Source: Chromera velia
Taxonomy: Eukaryota; Sar; Chromeraceae
Direction of reading: 5' to 3'
Assembly (NCBI GenBank): GCA_018398765.1
Contig: JAHBMJ010004705.1
Location: 186,001-250,000, forward strand
Length of the DNA stretch: 64,000 bases
Of this stretch, positions 25,608-36,225 are shown in pieces. Position 1 is the first letter of the stretch. Each line of letters opens with the position of its first letter. Both the position numbers and the translations under genes were made by a program. The notes beneath the pieces are model-generated. The model saw only the letters and a list, made by a program, of their open reading frames with translations, had not been told where the DNA came from and did not search any database.

Positions 25608-28600
25608 TGTGTGTGTCTGTTTGTCTTCCATCTCTTCCTCTGGCGTCTCTTGTCCACTTCCGCAATCTGCGTGGCTCACTCTTTTACTCTTCCCCCTTCC
25701 TCCCCGCACTCCGCTGCCTTGCGCAGGTTCAAGTCGGCTGCGGACCTTCTGTGCTTCACCCTCAATTTGGCGGTCAGTGAGTGGATTGGGGGAGTGAGTG
25801 GGTAACATAGGTCCTTGCTGTGTGCATCTGTGGCTTTTTGGTGGAGCGGGTTTTTAACAACGTGTACCCTCTCCTCCCCCGCTTCCTTGCTTTCTTGGTA
25901 CCTTCTCCTTTCCCGCAACTTTGCTTTTTTCTCGGGTATTTATTCGGCTGCCTCTTCTTTCCATGGAGTGAACAGCGAAGCCAGTTGGTTCAGAAAATTC
26001 ATATTTTCCTGTCTGGTGCTGTGCCCCTGGTCTCGATTGAATCTTGGTGTTCTGAGTAGATTTCCAAGTATAGGAGGCAGCAGGCTGCGTTCGGTCTTCT
26101 TTGCCGACAATCGTACTTTCACTTTCGTGAAATGCGCTGCTCTAGCTTTTTGAACGAACACAATGAACAAACGAATGTACAACGCATGCATGCAGGGTGA
26201 GAACACGCTTTCCTACGCCCTGGAGATGGAGGGCTTCATCCGTCCGGGGTCTCTTCGGGCCGAGTTTCTTCACCCCGACTTCTCCCCCCCCCACAGGGCG
26301 AGGTACCCGACCATCATGTTGTCCTGTGAGTTGACTCAGAAGGGGAAGGAGCATCTGGGCCACGTCTCCTCGAAGGTTTGCATGTTTGTGAACTCTCTCG
26401 AGAGACTCGACCCCAAGCTTCTGAAGGTGATCAGAAACACGTGGAGCGCTGTGCAGGTCACAGGCGCCATGCATGGGGGCCGCTCCTTGAGCTTTGGGCT
26501 GGAGTCGACGAACTCCTGGGCGACAGGGACAAAGGATGAGGGCAGGGTGCTGATGGAATTTGGAGCTGTGGCCGCGAGCGGTCTCGCGAAGGATAAGGGG
26601 AGAGGACGGAAGAATGTAAGTCAGCACACTCCGTACTGTCTCAAGCTTGAAGATTGATCGGGGGAAACGGCACACTTAAAAATATTCTCATCAAATCACA
26701 GCAAATTCAGCACCATCACTGTAGCAGGCCTTTGAGGGAACATAAAGAAACGGCACAGCACTTCCCGTGCGAAAAGGGAGGGAGAAGAAAATACAACAAA
26801 GTCAAACTTTTCTCCCTCCCACTGTAGTGATTGTCTGTCTCTGCTTCCGTGCTCTATTTCTTTCCCTTTTCCCCCCTCAACTGGACGACCAAATAACTTG
26901 TTCGATCGATCGAGCCTGCCTGCAGGTCCTGATGCACCGTGTGGTGGCTCCCGACTTGGAGACTGTGGAGAGAGAGGACGAGCAGATGAGGAAGGAGGGC
27001 AAGAACCCGAAGCTGGAGAACGAGGACAGAATTCGAAGGTTGTTCCGGTCCATTGCCCGATCCTTCCTCACAGAGGAACGTGCAATCACGGTGGCATCCG
27101 CAAGGTCTCATGAGGATGCGCAGAAAGAAGTTGCAGAACCTTCTGAAGACTGGGTGGAGGAGAACCTAGAGAGAATTGAGAAAAACGGAATGCTGAACTT
27201 CCTCCATGAGTCCGACCCAATCGATTACTTGGGGGCAGACTACTCCCCTGTGAGGTCTGTGCCTGATTTGACCCTTCAGGCGATCGATGTTGATGGAGAT
27301 GGAAGAAAGTTTGAGGAGAGACTTGTGACGATCAATGGACACAAGGCCTGGGGGGGGAGTCGGAGAGTGGTGATCCGATCGGATATCCAGGCTGACGGGG
27401 TGCGGTGGGACGATGGGGGGTGGAACGGTGCAGCATCTTTTGAAGTTCTGATGCCTCTGGAGGAGGCTGTTCGTCAATCGCCTCTTTCTGCTGTCTTCCT
27501 CCGCCTGTTCCTTCAAGTGTGGGACGACACGTGTGGACAGAGCGACGCGCTGGGACGAATGGCAGGTGAGTGGGTCTAAGTAGATTTCTCTCTCTTCTTT
27601 GTGCACTCCTTCCTTCCTTTCTTCCTGTTTTCGTGAGGAGAATTGCGAAGAAAAAGAAATGTGTGTGCCTTATCTGCAAGTCTCTCTCTGTATTGTTGCG
27701 TGCGTCGGTTGACCCTTCCTTCATGTCCCCGACCTTTCTACTTCCTTCCACGGGCACTCTGCGTTTGATTGCCTAAGCACGAGTGTAGAAGGCAGTTCTT
27801 GGGCTACGATGATCGGGAGAGGACTATCTGGCTCTCTTTCGGTTAAGTCGGTCGGGTGGAAATCAGATACATCGGCAAACAGACATGCGAAGCTATCTGG
27901 TCTTCCAACTCTGTGATTTCAGTGTGCTCTTATTCCTGAAGAGTCTTATGCACAATCGTGGCTCCACAAAGGGCTGCTCTTCGATAGTCAATCGGTTTCT
28001 CTCTCTCTCTCTCTCTCTCTCTGACGTTCTCTCATTTTTCTCTCTGTCTGTAGGACATTCACTGCGTCTCTCTGTGTGTCCGTCTTTCCCCCTTCAGGAC
28101 ATTCACTGCGTCTCTCTGTGTGTCCGTCTTTCCCCCTTCAGGAGATTCACTGTGTCTCTCTGTGTGTCCGTCTTTCCCCCTTCAGGACATTCACGAACGT
28201 GGAAGCTTGACCTTGAGGAGGGTAAGCTGGTCCTGTTCTTCCAGGGCCCTTCCGAGAGGCTGCCTGTGTACGTGAAGAGATCCATCGAGCAGTTCGGAAA
28301 GACACTGGCGGTCTTCGTGGGGCTGGCAGAGAAGGATTGTATCCAGGCTGTGAAGAAGAACGGACTGCCTGGATTGAACAAAATTGATCCAGTGAGTTAG
28401 TTAGTTGATTTATTTCGGTACCTTTCAGAAAAATCAAGCGACATACTCACGTAGAATTGAAACGTGTGAATCCCCCAGAGGACAAAAGACGCTGTTTCCT
28501 CTCCCTCGTCTCTCTGTATATGTGTGTACTGGGTGGGGGTGGGGGGGGGTGGGTCCCTGAGAATTAAGTGAGAATGATCAAAAGTCTGTGTCCACCTGCT

Positions 28601-31600
28601 TGACGCATTTGCTTGCGGAGACATCTTTCGTGTATTGCTTGTGCTGTGTCTGAGCCTTTGTAGGCAGTCTGAGTTTTCTTCTGTCTTCTTTCCTCTCTGG
28701 CCGCTTCTTGCTGTGACCTCCTGTCTGTAGCGCTTTCTGTTCTCCTTTTTTGTTTTTTTGCGCCCTCTTTCTTTTTTTGTGTGCGTACCTGTGCCTGATC
28801 TGTCCCTTGACACAGTGACGTCAGTAGAATAACAGTCGTGAATTACCCCCCAAAGTCGATATCAGTGAATGAAAAAGGGAATCCATTTTATTTCTGTGCG
28901 AATGCAGGAAGTGTCTCCCCAAGAGGCAATGAAGGTGGTCAAAAACGCGTTCCGTCAGAGGGCGGCGGCTCTCGAGAAGGACGTCCGGTCCGACGACGCT
29001 CTGATCGCGATGAGCTCTCTTCTCCACAGGATGAGAGTGATGCAACGGACAACACAATACAGACTGAACTCTTTCACTGCAGATGCAGGACGGTCGGTAT
29101 AAGCCTCTCTCTCTCTCTCTCTCTCTCTCCCTCTGTGTGTGTATGTGTGTGTGGACAATCCCATGCCTTGAACCATGTTTCTTCAGCGTCGCTCTGTTTT
29201 CTGTAGTCCGGTATCAGTCTTTTGCTTCAACGCCCGTTTACGTCTCCTCACGTCAGTCATTGAGGCGATGGATGAATTCGTCTTCCTTCCTTGCAGTGCC
29301 TGGATCGACGGTCTCCTCTCATACAGAATTAATTCATTCTTTTNNNNTTCTGTATGAAAGTAAATGCATAAATTTGACTTCTTTCCTTGCAGTGCCTGGA
29401 TCGACGCTCTCCTCTCTCCCGACGGCATGGGGGAGATGGATGAGCTCGAGATTCTCTCCGAAGAGTTGGAGAGACTGAATGCGGATTTGCCTTCTGAGGT
29501 TCCAGAGGAGGGCAGCAAAGGGGAGGAGACTGTCCACAGGCTGACTCCAGAGAAACTGATGGTCAATCCGACCTTCAGAAAGGCAGCACGGAGAGTGGCG
29601 TCAACGGTCTTCCGTGCCCTCGGCCCTTCTGCTGCCTTCGTGCGTGCAAGGGGCAACATGAGTCTGGTGACTGCCAGCAAGACGGCCACCAGCACGCTGA
29701 AGTGGCTTCCCACCAAGGGGCCTCTGTTCGATGAGTGCGAGGCCATTGACGCACTTCCAAAGATTGGGACTTCGCATCTCCGATCAGAGAGGAGGGCTGC
29801 GAAATCTGAAAAGTAGGTCGGAACGGCTCAGAGAGAAGTACTCGCTGTGTATCTATCGTCTTTGTCTTTGGAGTGGCCGGCCGAACGTATCGTTTGTTTT
29901 TTCTTTTTGTTCCGAAGGTGTTGCTGACTCGTGCCTTCCTTTCTGATCAAAATTGCAAACAAAACGAATGAACGAGATGGAGGGAGGTCTGACTCCATCG
30001 ATCGATCAGAACATGTCTGTCTGTGAGATCGGGTGGTTTGGCTGTACGAAATTGAGACTTCTTTCTTAATTGTCTCCTTGTATGTTCTCTCTTTGGTTTC
30101 AGAATCGAACTTCCCAGATGGCCCGACTCCATCAAGTTGGCCTGGCCTGTGTGGGGAGAAAGGACAATGAAAGTCACCCGGGTAGTGGAAGAGGAAGACG
30201 ACGCAGAGGCAGAAGAGGGAGAGGGAGAGGGGGTGAATGAAGAGAAGCAGGAGTACGAGGAAGAGGAGGAGGAAGATGGGGAAGAGAGAGGGGAAGAGGA
30301 AGATGATGAGGGATCGGTGGAGGTTGGTGGCCCTTCGGATCTCCTAGGTACGGCAGCTTGGCGGTCTTCCTGTTGTATCCATCTGTCCTTGAGGGATGCT
30401 CCAGAAGTGTTGGCACAGAGAGACGAAAACCAGAGGTATCCCGAAGATTGGAACACTATCACTAAGGCTCGAGCGGTCCTCCTGGCACACTTCATCAACG
30501 TGTAGGTCTTCTTTCTTTCCTCTCCTGTACAAAGCCTCCACTAATACGCGTTTCTCTCCTCACTTCTCCAACTCCATTTCAGCCGTCTCTTCTCTCCTGG
30601 TCTTGTTTGATCCTTCCCTTCTTTGCTGTCTCCTCTGGTCTTCTTCTCTGTTTTCCGTCTCCCCTGCTCTGCTTCGTTGGTCGGTTCTTCTTTGTTGATC
30701 TTCTCCTCGTCGCTTTTATTGTCTCTTTTCTTATCTTCTGCTTTGCCGTTGTCTCATGTCATTCTGGCTCCCTTTTGTTTTTAGCCTTTGCTTTGCACTT
30801 TTTGTTTTGGAAAAACCTTTCCTGAATGCCTGCTTTTTGTCCTGCGATCTCCGGGACCACGTTTTTGCTTTCGAATGCTCGTTGAATACAAGATCACCCC
30901 GAGAATATGGACTTTCTTGATTGCTTCTAAAATTGGACTCGCAGAGCTTTCATACACCGATGAATGCTTTTGTGCTTCTATCCAGCAGAAGCGAGACGGG
31001 GCATCGCCACTTTTATGCTTTTGCATGAAATTAAGCATTCCCCTCCTCTCCGTTTTATCTCTCACTGATCCAAAACGTCACTTATTGTCACTCAGACATT
31101 ATTGTGATGGATTTCTTCAACCTTGTGCCCAAACTGCGTTCCTTAACCATGTGCAGTTTCGCAAACACTTACCTGGCCGACCGCACGTCCGACCACAGCT
31201 TCAAGGTTGATTCCCGTGTGCATCGTGAGGGCGTGACGATCAGCCTGGAGGTGATGGGAGACGACGAGAATCTCATCGAGGCGCAATCGTTGGAACCTCT
31301 TCTGGAACAGATGCTGGTCGATTTCAGGTCTGTCTGTACTTACAGATAGATATATGAAGGGGTGCGAGGAGGGAATCAGAAGAGGGAGAGAAGCAGAAAA
31401 GAAGGCAGAGAATTAAGAGTAGGGAAGGGCATGATAGACAAACGAAGAACTGCGACACCCTCATGATGTTGCAGACTGTGCCTGTGAGCACATGAATTGA
31501 TGGAGGTCAATTTTCACTATTCACTTCGGTTTGGTCTAAGACGATAGTTTGGCGATACGAGCCACGCATTGAGGCAAAAAATGACCCTTTGCCTACCCTC

Positions 31601-32705
31601 TTTTCCCTCCCGTCCTTTCCTTGTTTCTCTCTTACCTTGGTCCGTGTCTCTCGAGAGGTCTTCCATTTCGTTGGCCAAATCGTTCCCTTTCCCCTCACCA
31701 TGCAACCACACACCCTGCAGGTTCTCTCTGGTGAAAACCCCCGATGCCGAGTGGGAGGCCATCGCTGGGGCGGTAGCGCTGAATTACCTTCAGGAGGAGG
31801 AGACGAGTAGTTTCGATGACATCACTGCGGCCAGGAAGGTGGCAGGCGCAATCGTGGACGCGAACTTCTGCGACATGGATGCGCTGGTCGATTTCTTCGA
31901 TGAGTTCATCAGCCCCCTTTCCCCCCCGTCCACCTGCGTGGAAGAGGAGGAGACGGGAAGGAGGGTGTCTCTCAGAAAGAGGGTGACGTGCTTTCTGGGA
32001 ATCCTCACGGACTTTGGAAAAGAAATCGCGGAAGAAGAAACAGAAATGGAGAAGGAGGCAGAGAGAGGGGACGAAGAGGAGGAGTCGAACACAGCGCCGG
32101 GGGATTTGAGTGTTGTGTCTGAAGAGGAGGGGGAAGGGAAGAGTCAGGAAGAGAATTCCTCAGAGGCAGTTGAGGGAGAGGAGGAGGAGGAAGTGGAGGA
32201 GGAGGCTAAGACCTCGTCTGAAACAGAAGAAGAGGAAGTTGTACAAGAGGAAGAGGGACAGGAAGAGGAAGTTGAGGAGGAGGCTAAGACCTCGTCTGAA
32301 ACAGAAGAAGAGGAAGTGGTACAAGAGGGACAGGAAGAGGAAGGGGAGGAGTACGACGTCGACGATCACGTGCCTTGGGGAGTAGATCTCTCGGAGAGTC
32401 GGGTGGTGGAGCTCCAGTCTGCAGATGAGATCGAGGCCTTCCGTCTCTCTGGAGGAGAGCCTCCTCGACTGGTGAGGAATGCAAACTATGAGCTTGAAAT
32501 AAACCCACCAGAAGAGGAAGAGGAGGCAGAGGGGGTTGAGCAAGAGGAATTTGACTTTGATGAATTAGAATCAATTTTCGAGGAAGAGGAAGAGGGGGGA
32601 ATGGAGGAAGAGAGTGCGTCAGGGGAGGAAGAGGCGGCAGAGGAGGTATCACAAGAAGGGGAGGGGAGGCTTGAGCAAGAGTTGAATGAGACTGAAGATT
32701 CATAG
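22267..32705 (+). CDS. Secreted M16A (insulysin-like) metallopeptidase homologue, probably inactive, 15 exons
   Basis: Exons: 22267-22890, 23216-23285, 23635-23752, 24122-24428, 24792-24902, 25423-25502, 25727-25772, 26196-26615, 26926-27565, 28186-28391, 28908-29092, 29393-29812, 30103-30501, 31157-31327, 31721-32705. Every phase matches, giving about 1593 residues. The start gives a signal peptide ([16 protein letters not shown]), then an acidic linker. The four-domain M16A order is recognisable against insulin-degrading enzyme: strand [18 protein letters not shown], helix [45 protein letters not shown], and a C-terminal half with [16 protein letters not shown]. The zinc motif HxxEH is absent: the expected position reads [12 protein letters not shown]. 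The protein ends in a Glu-rich tail with a 26-codon tandem repeat. Other members act on peptides; here binding or a scaffold role is more likely. The stop is TAG. Confidence 0.85.
22891..22922 (+). repeat. (GTCA)8 array beginning at a 5' splice site
   Basis: The donor of M16 exon 1 is the first unit of eight perfect GTCA repeats, directly after the Asp-Asp codons. Confidence 0.95.
25304..25337. other. Assembly gap (34 N) flanked by G runs
   Basis: Unknown bases between two poly-G stretches inside M16 intron 5. It does not affect an exon. Confidence 0.99.
25503..25620 (+). repeat. (GTCA)n then CT/GT microsatellites at a donor site
   Basis: The donor of M16 exon 6 starts a GTCA array that passes into CT and GT dinucleotide blocks. 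Confidence 0.93.
28054..28185 (+). repeat. Three 44-bp tandem copies of a 3' splice site
   Basis: A 44-bp unit starting GACATTCACTG and ending TTTCCCCCTTCAG is repeated three times, at 28054, 28098 and 28142, just before exon 10 of the M16 gene (28186), whose first bases are the start of a fourth unit. Each unit thus carries a full polypyrimidine tract, AG and exon start. Use of the first acceptor (TAG at 28051-28053) would add 132 bp, in frame and open; the two middle acceptors would shift the frame. Confidence 0.93.
29290..29420 (+). repeat. Duplicated start of M16 exon 12 around a 4-N gap
   Basis: The sequence TTCCTTGCAGTGCCTGGATC occurs at about 29291 and again at about 29385, followed by nearly the same coding bases. 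A gap of four N lies between them at 29344-29347. The second copy is the intact exon. The first may be a real partial duplication or an assembly error. Confidence 0.7.
32180..32345 (+). repeat. 78-bp coding tandem repeat in the Glu-rich tail
   Basis: The segment around AAGACCTCGTCTGAAACAG recurs 78 bp later (26 codons) within the last M16 exon, giving two copies of an acidic block built round [15 protein letters not shown]. Confidence 0.9.
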
Positions 32706-33130
32706 ACAGAGAGGCAAAGGAGAGGGACAAAGAGAGACTACGATCGGCAATCAGCTGAAGGCGCTCTCTCGAGCGATTGAATGCTGCGCAATTCTGATAG
32801 GCCATTGCACAGAGACAGAGGTCTCGGCAATGCATTCATGCACTTTTTTTGGATCATGCCCGCTACAATGCGTCTTCTTGCATGCACTTCATTCATTCGC
32901 TATACATGTTATGCGTTCAAGTGGCTTGGAATTCCCGGCTGTTTGATTGTGATGTCAGCGTACGCGGGTGTACATGCATGTCGATCCTGAAGTGTCTGAG
33001 GAGAGATATTTCTCTTCCACAGTGAAAGAGAGGGGGGGGGGGAGACGGAGAGCTCTTCCGGCGCCTCTTGCACAATGTGTATTTAAACTTTAGTGAAGAT
33101 GAAGCAGTTCGGATCCACACTTGTCAGCAT
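32706..33130. other. 3' flank of the M16 gene
   Basis: No gene is supported. In the M16 frame the sequence after TAG stays open for a further 25 codons to TGA, but has no family similarity I recognise. Confidence 0.4.
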
Positions 33131-33815
33131 AGTATATCATCATCATCATACGCCATCGCCATCGGCCTATAAATAGGCGTCTAGCGTTCGGCGGTACCGC
33201 ACGAGGCAGATTTGTTCTTTCACTTACGACAGCAGTTCACTCCATTTATACGTTAGCATGGCTAGCAGCATGGTACATACTAGTCCTTAGTATATACTTT
33301 TAAATATAAATGGGCATCTATATAGATCGATTGGTATAAACTGTTGAAACTTTTTATGCTAAGTTCAAGTTCATCCCTATTCATCCCCAATTTTATATAG
33401 TAGACTTAAATTTTATAGAAATGCTGAAAAACCCCGGGTCTATAAAAATCTTATAGACCAGAGTTTCGGTGAGTTTGTAATATTTCTTACATTGAGTCTA
33501 TACTAGAGTATGTGATTGAGAATAGACTATTATTCCTAGTATTATTTATGATGAATAATAGTATTGCTTCACTTGTATGTTACAATAGACCAGACCTGGT
33601 CTGACCGGGCTAGCTTAGCTCAGCTGAGCTTGTTGGAAGTCTACATAAGATTTTATTAGTTCCGTACTACTAGATTCCATACTATACGAATTCCTGCGGT
33701 CTTCTGTTAGATATCAGCTTCAACGGCGGCTTGCGTTAATACAAATCTCATCATCATCATCATCATACGCCATCGCCATCGGCCCATAGTATAGGCGTTT
33801 AGCGTTCAGCTATAA
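33131..33815. repeat. AT-rich element bounded by a direct repeat with palindromic cores
   Basis: A repeat of about 65-70 bp, (ATC)n followed by ATACGCCATCGCCATCGG and then a GGCGT-TAGCGTTC block, is present at about 33134-33200 and 33746-33812 in the same orientation. Between them the DNA is AT-rich and carries perfect short inverted repeats, such as GGTCTATAA/TTATAGACC (33437-33460) and the palindrome AGCTCAGCTGAGCT (about 33617). It has no coding capacity. It may be a non-autonomous mobile element. Confidence 0.6.
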
Positions 33816-35067
33816 ATCTAGATATGAATATATAAGCTAACGTAAGCATTATGCATGCATGTTAAGATATCTTTTCATTTTTTTGTGTTTTAATCTAGAA
33901 CGACTAAAATTTTTCTAATCATTCTTTAATATGATGATTCTTACAAAGGCTGCTTTCTGCCCTCATTTAATGACCGATATTTAGATCGACTGTTTAGCTA
34001 GCTGTTTAGTCATAATCATGAAACTATGAATGAAACAGTGAAACCTTGAAACTGTAAGTCGCTTTGCGTTGAAGTTTGCGAAAATATATGCCATTGGCCA
34101 AGGAAGAAGTTGTTCACAACACCGAGGCAAGGACGTGAAAAGGCAAGGCAATACGCCTGCCGCAGCGCCGCTTGCACGATTTGTTACGGCCTGTAATATC
34201 AGATGCACTGCATGAAGAATTTCAAAGCGCGTTGACCCGCACGCGAGCTCAACTTTTTTTTGATAAACTGGATCCCGCCCATTACCGTAAAGATGTCTCG
34301 ACATGCGATGATCTTGTCTTTGTGCTCAAGTGTTCTTGCTTCGTTTCAAACACGTTCATGCACTCAATAATCGATCTGAAGCACAGTTCCTCATCACGCG
34401 ATATTACGCGTTCATTGACAATCAGTTGCATCATACTGTATGTCGGTTCACATAATTCCATTCTGTCAGGATCAGATCGGAAAAGTGCACATGGCTTGTA
34501 GAGAAAAAAAAACGTTTGCATGCATAAAACTGTAGTTGTACAGAAGACGGCAATTCCGCCCTTACTGTCTGAAAAAAAGACGTTGACCACGATGTCAAAA
34601 GTCACAATGAAAGAAAGCAAGTGGATGCAACAAAAGAAGAAAAATGATTGCACCTCCATCGAGGTGTTCACTCATTCATTCATTCATTTTAAAAGGGACA
34701 GGGGGAGAAAGAATTCCCCATCTACGAAACATCAAAAGAGAGAAGCTGCTGCTCTGGAAGAGTGGCTTTGCCCCTTCAACTTTCCTCCCTTCTCCCTCTT
34801 TCCTTTACTGTATCATTTGTCACCTTACTGTGTTCATCTGTTCTGTCATGACCTCTTGCGTTTGGGTTTTTTATTTTCTTTTCCCCCCCTTTACACCTCA
34901 CGCGCACACACTGGGAAAGACAGGACAGATTGAAAAACATTAAAAAAAAAACAGACAGCCTCCGGAGAGAAGGCCTCCCTTGAAGTGAAGAGGCCCCCTT
35001 CTTGTGTTTGGTGGAAAAGATGAGTTTGGAGACGTTGCATCGCTCGGAGAAGGGGCGGGAGGCCGCA
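33816..35067. other. Noncoding interval
   Basis: AT-rich to about 34300, then ordinary composition with poly-pyrimidine and microsatellite patches. Open frames here are short and show no domain. No gene supported. Confidence 0.4.
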
Positions 35068-35623
35068 TCATGCACCAGGTCCTCCCGAAGCGCCAGGAGT
35101 ATCAGCAGGGCAGCCCTGCACATAAAATCATGAATGCTAATGAATGCATGGTCGTGTATAAATGCATGTATGGAAGTTTCAACAGTGTGGGAACGGAGAC
35201 GGAGACCAGAGAGCGCAGACAGTGCACCACAAAAATGGAGACAGCTTCTCGATGTTCGCTAAAAGAGATCACAGACCGAGCCAGAACATTGAAGTTGCAT
35301 TTACTTTGCACGGGTACACTCTGTACGATCGGACTAGCCATAGAGCGACTGGTAGACGGGCGATTCAATGAACTGTTTAAACAAAATGTCAGGACACATC
35401 ACTGAAATCGCTGGAAAGACGTACCGGCTCCGGCTCCGGCTCTCGGGGCCTCTGCTCCCTCTGCCTGCACACCAGAGGAAACGGTTCAATCATGAAAGAT
35501 GCTAGACGCTTCATCTGCACGGGGGACTCTCAATCAGCCAACTTACGGGACAATGAGTTCCTCCTGCTCACGGTCGCGAGCGGCAGTCTGACCGACTGAG
35601 CAGCAGCTATTGCAGATGCCCAT
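35068..35623 (-). CDS. Candidate 54-aa N-terminally lipidated protein (3 exons)
   Basis: Exons 35547-35623, 35425-35464 and 35068-35115 have GTAAGT and GTACGT donors and good pyrimidine-AG acceptors; their phases fit and they end at TGA. The N-terminus MGICNSCCSVGQ has Gly2 followed by Cys at 4, 7 and 8, the pattern of N-myristoylated and palmitoylated proteins. The middle is charged (REQEE, then PREPEPEP) and the tail Gly/Pro/Ala-rich. LAMTOR1 and other small membrane adaptors share this start, but I cannot assign a family. It lies head-to-head with the RING gene, about 600 bp apart, so the promoter region may be shared. Confidence 0.42.
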
Positions 35624-36225
35624 ATCTTCGTCAGTCTGGTACGGACGTGGTCAGTCTCGATCGTGCTATGACCCCCTGCCAGAATCACTCAGAGCCTTCT
35701 ATTTCTCTGGAAGCAAGGTCTGGAGATGTCTGGAGTCTGATTGTGAAGGTGTCTCTTACCTAGATGAGGCATGCTGAGGCTATGTGAGTCAATAATGTGA
35801 CCACAGGCACACAAATCGCGCTCTCGGGCGCGACTGCGATTTTTCCGGCGTGAATGCGCCGAGCTGACTTCTGTGGTGACGTGTTGACAGCGACGCGGCC
35901 CAGAAAAGCGCGATTTTCACGATTAAGTCCTGCAAAGTCCTGCCATCAGTGCCCCCCCAGCTGAACTTTCCGGGGCCATGAGCTTGAACTGAACTCGTAC
36001 AAATGAAGTGCCACCAAATTCGCTGACTGATTCTCAGGACTAAGTTCACACATTTGTCCTCCTTGCATTCAAAAGCTGACTGTTCGTCACGACCGTTTAC
36101 CTCTAACCTCAAGTGGACATGAGAAACCGTCTTGTCTAAGTCTGAAGCAAGGTACCACACGCTGGGGAAGTTCTGACGAAGTTGGTTAGCTTCCTGTCTC
36201 CTTGCTGTCTGCCAAATTCTCTCCA
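35624..36225. promoter_or_regulatory. Divergent intergenic region before the RING gene
   Basis: About 600 bp between the two head-to-head starts. No certain core promoter element. Open frames on the minus strand here do not look coding. Confidence 0.35.

Noticed and set aside
30788-31150. Open frame upstream of M16 exon 14, with an acceptor at 31095
   Set aside because: An exon starting at 31096 does not match the phase of the preceding donor (30501); the acceptor before 31157 does and fits the family alignment.
32110-32385. Lys/Arg-rich frame overlapping the Glu-rich tail
   Set aside because: Shadow of the GA-rich repeat coding for Glu in the true frame.
33600-33660. Possible tRNA or small RNA from GCTAGCTTAGCTCAGCTGAGC
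   Set aside because: No cloverleaf or anticodon stem can be drawn; it is a simple palindrome.
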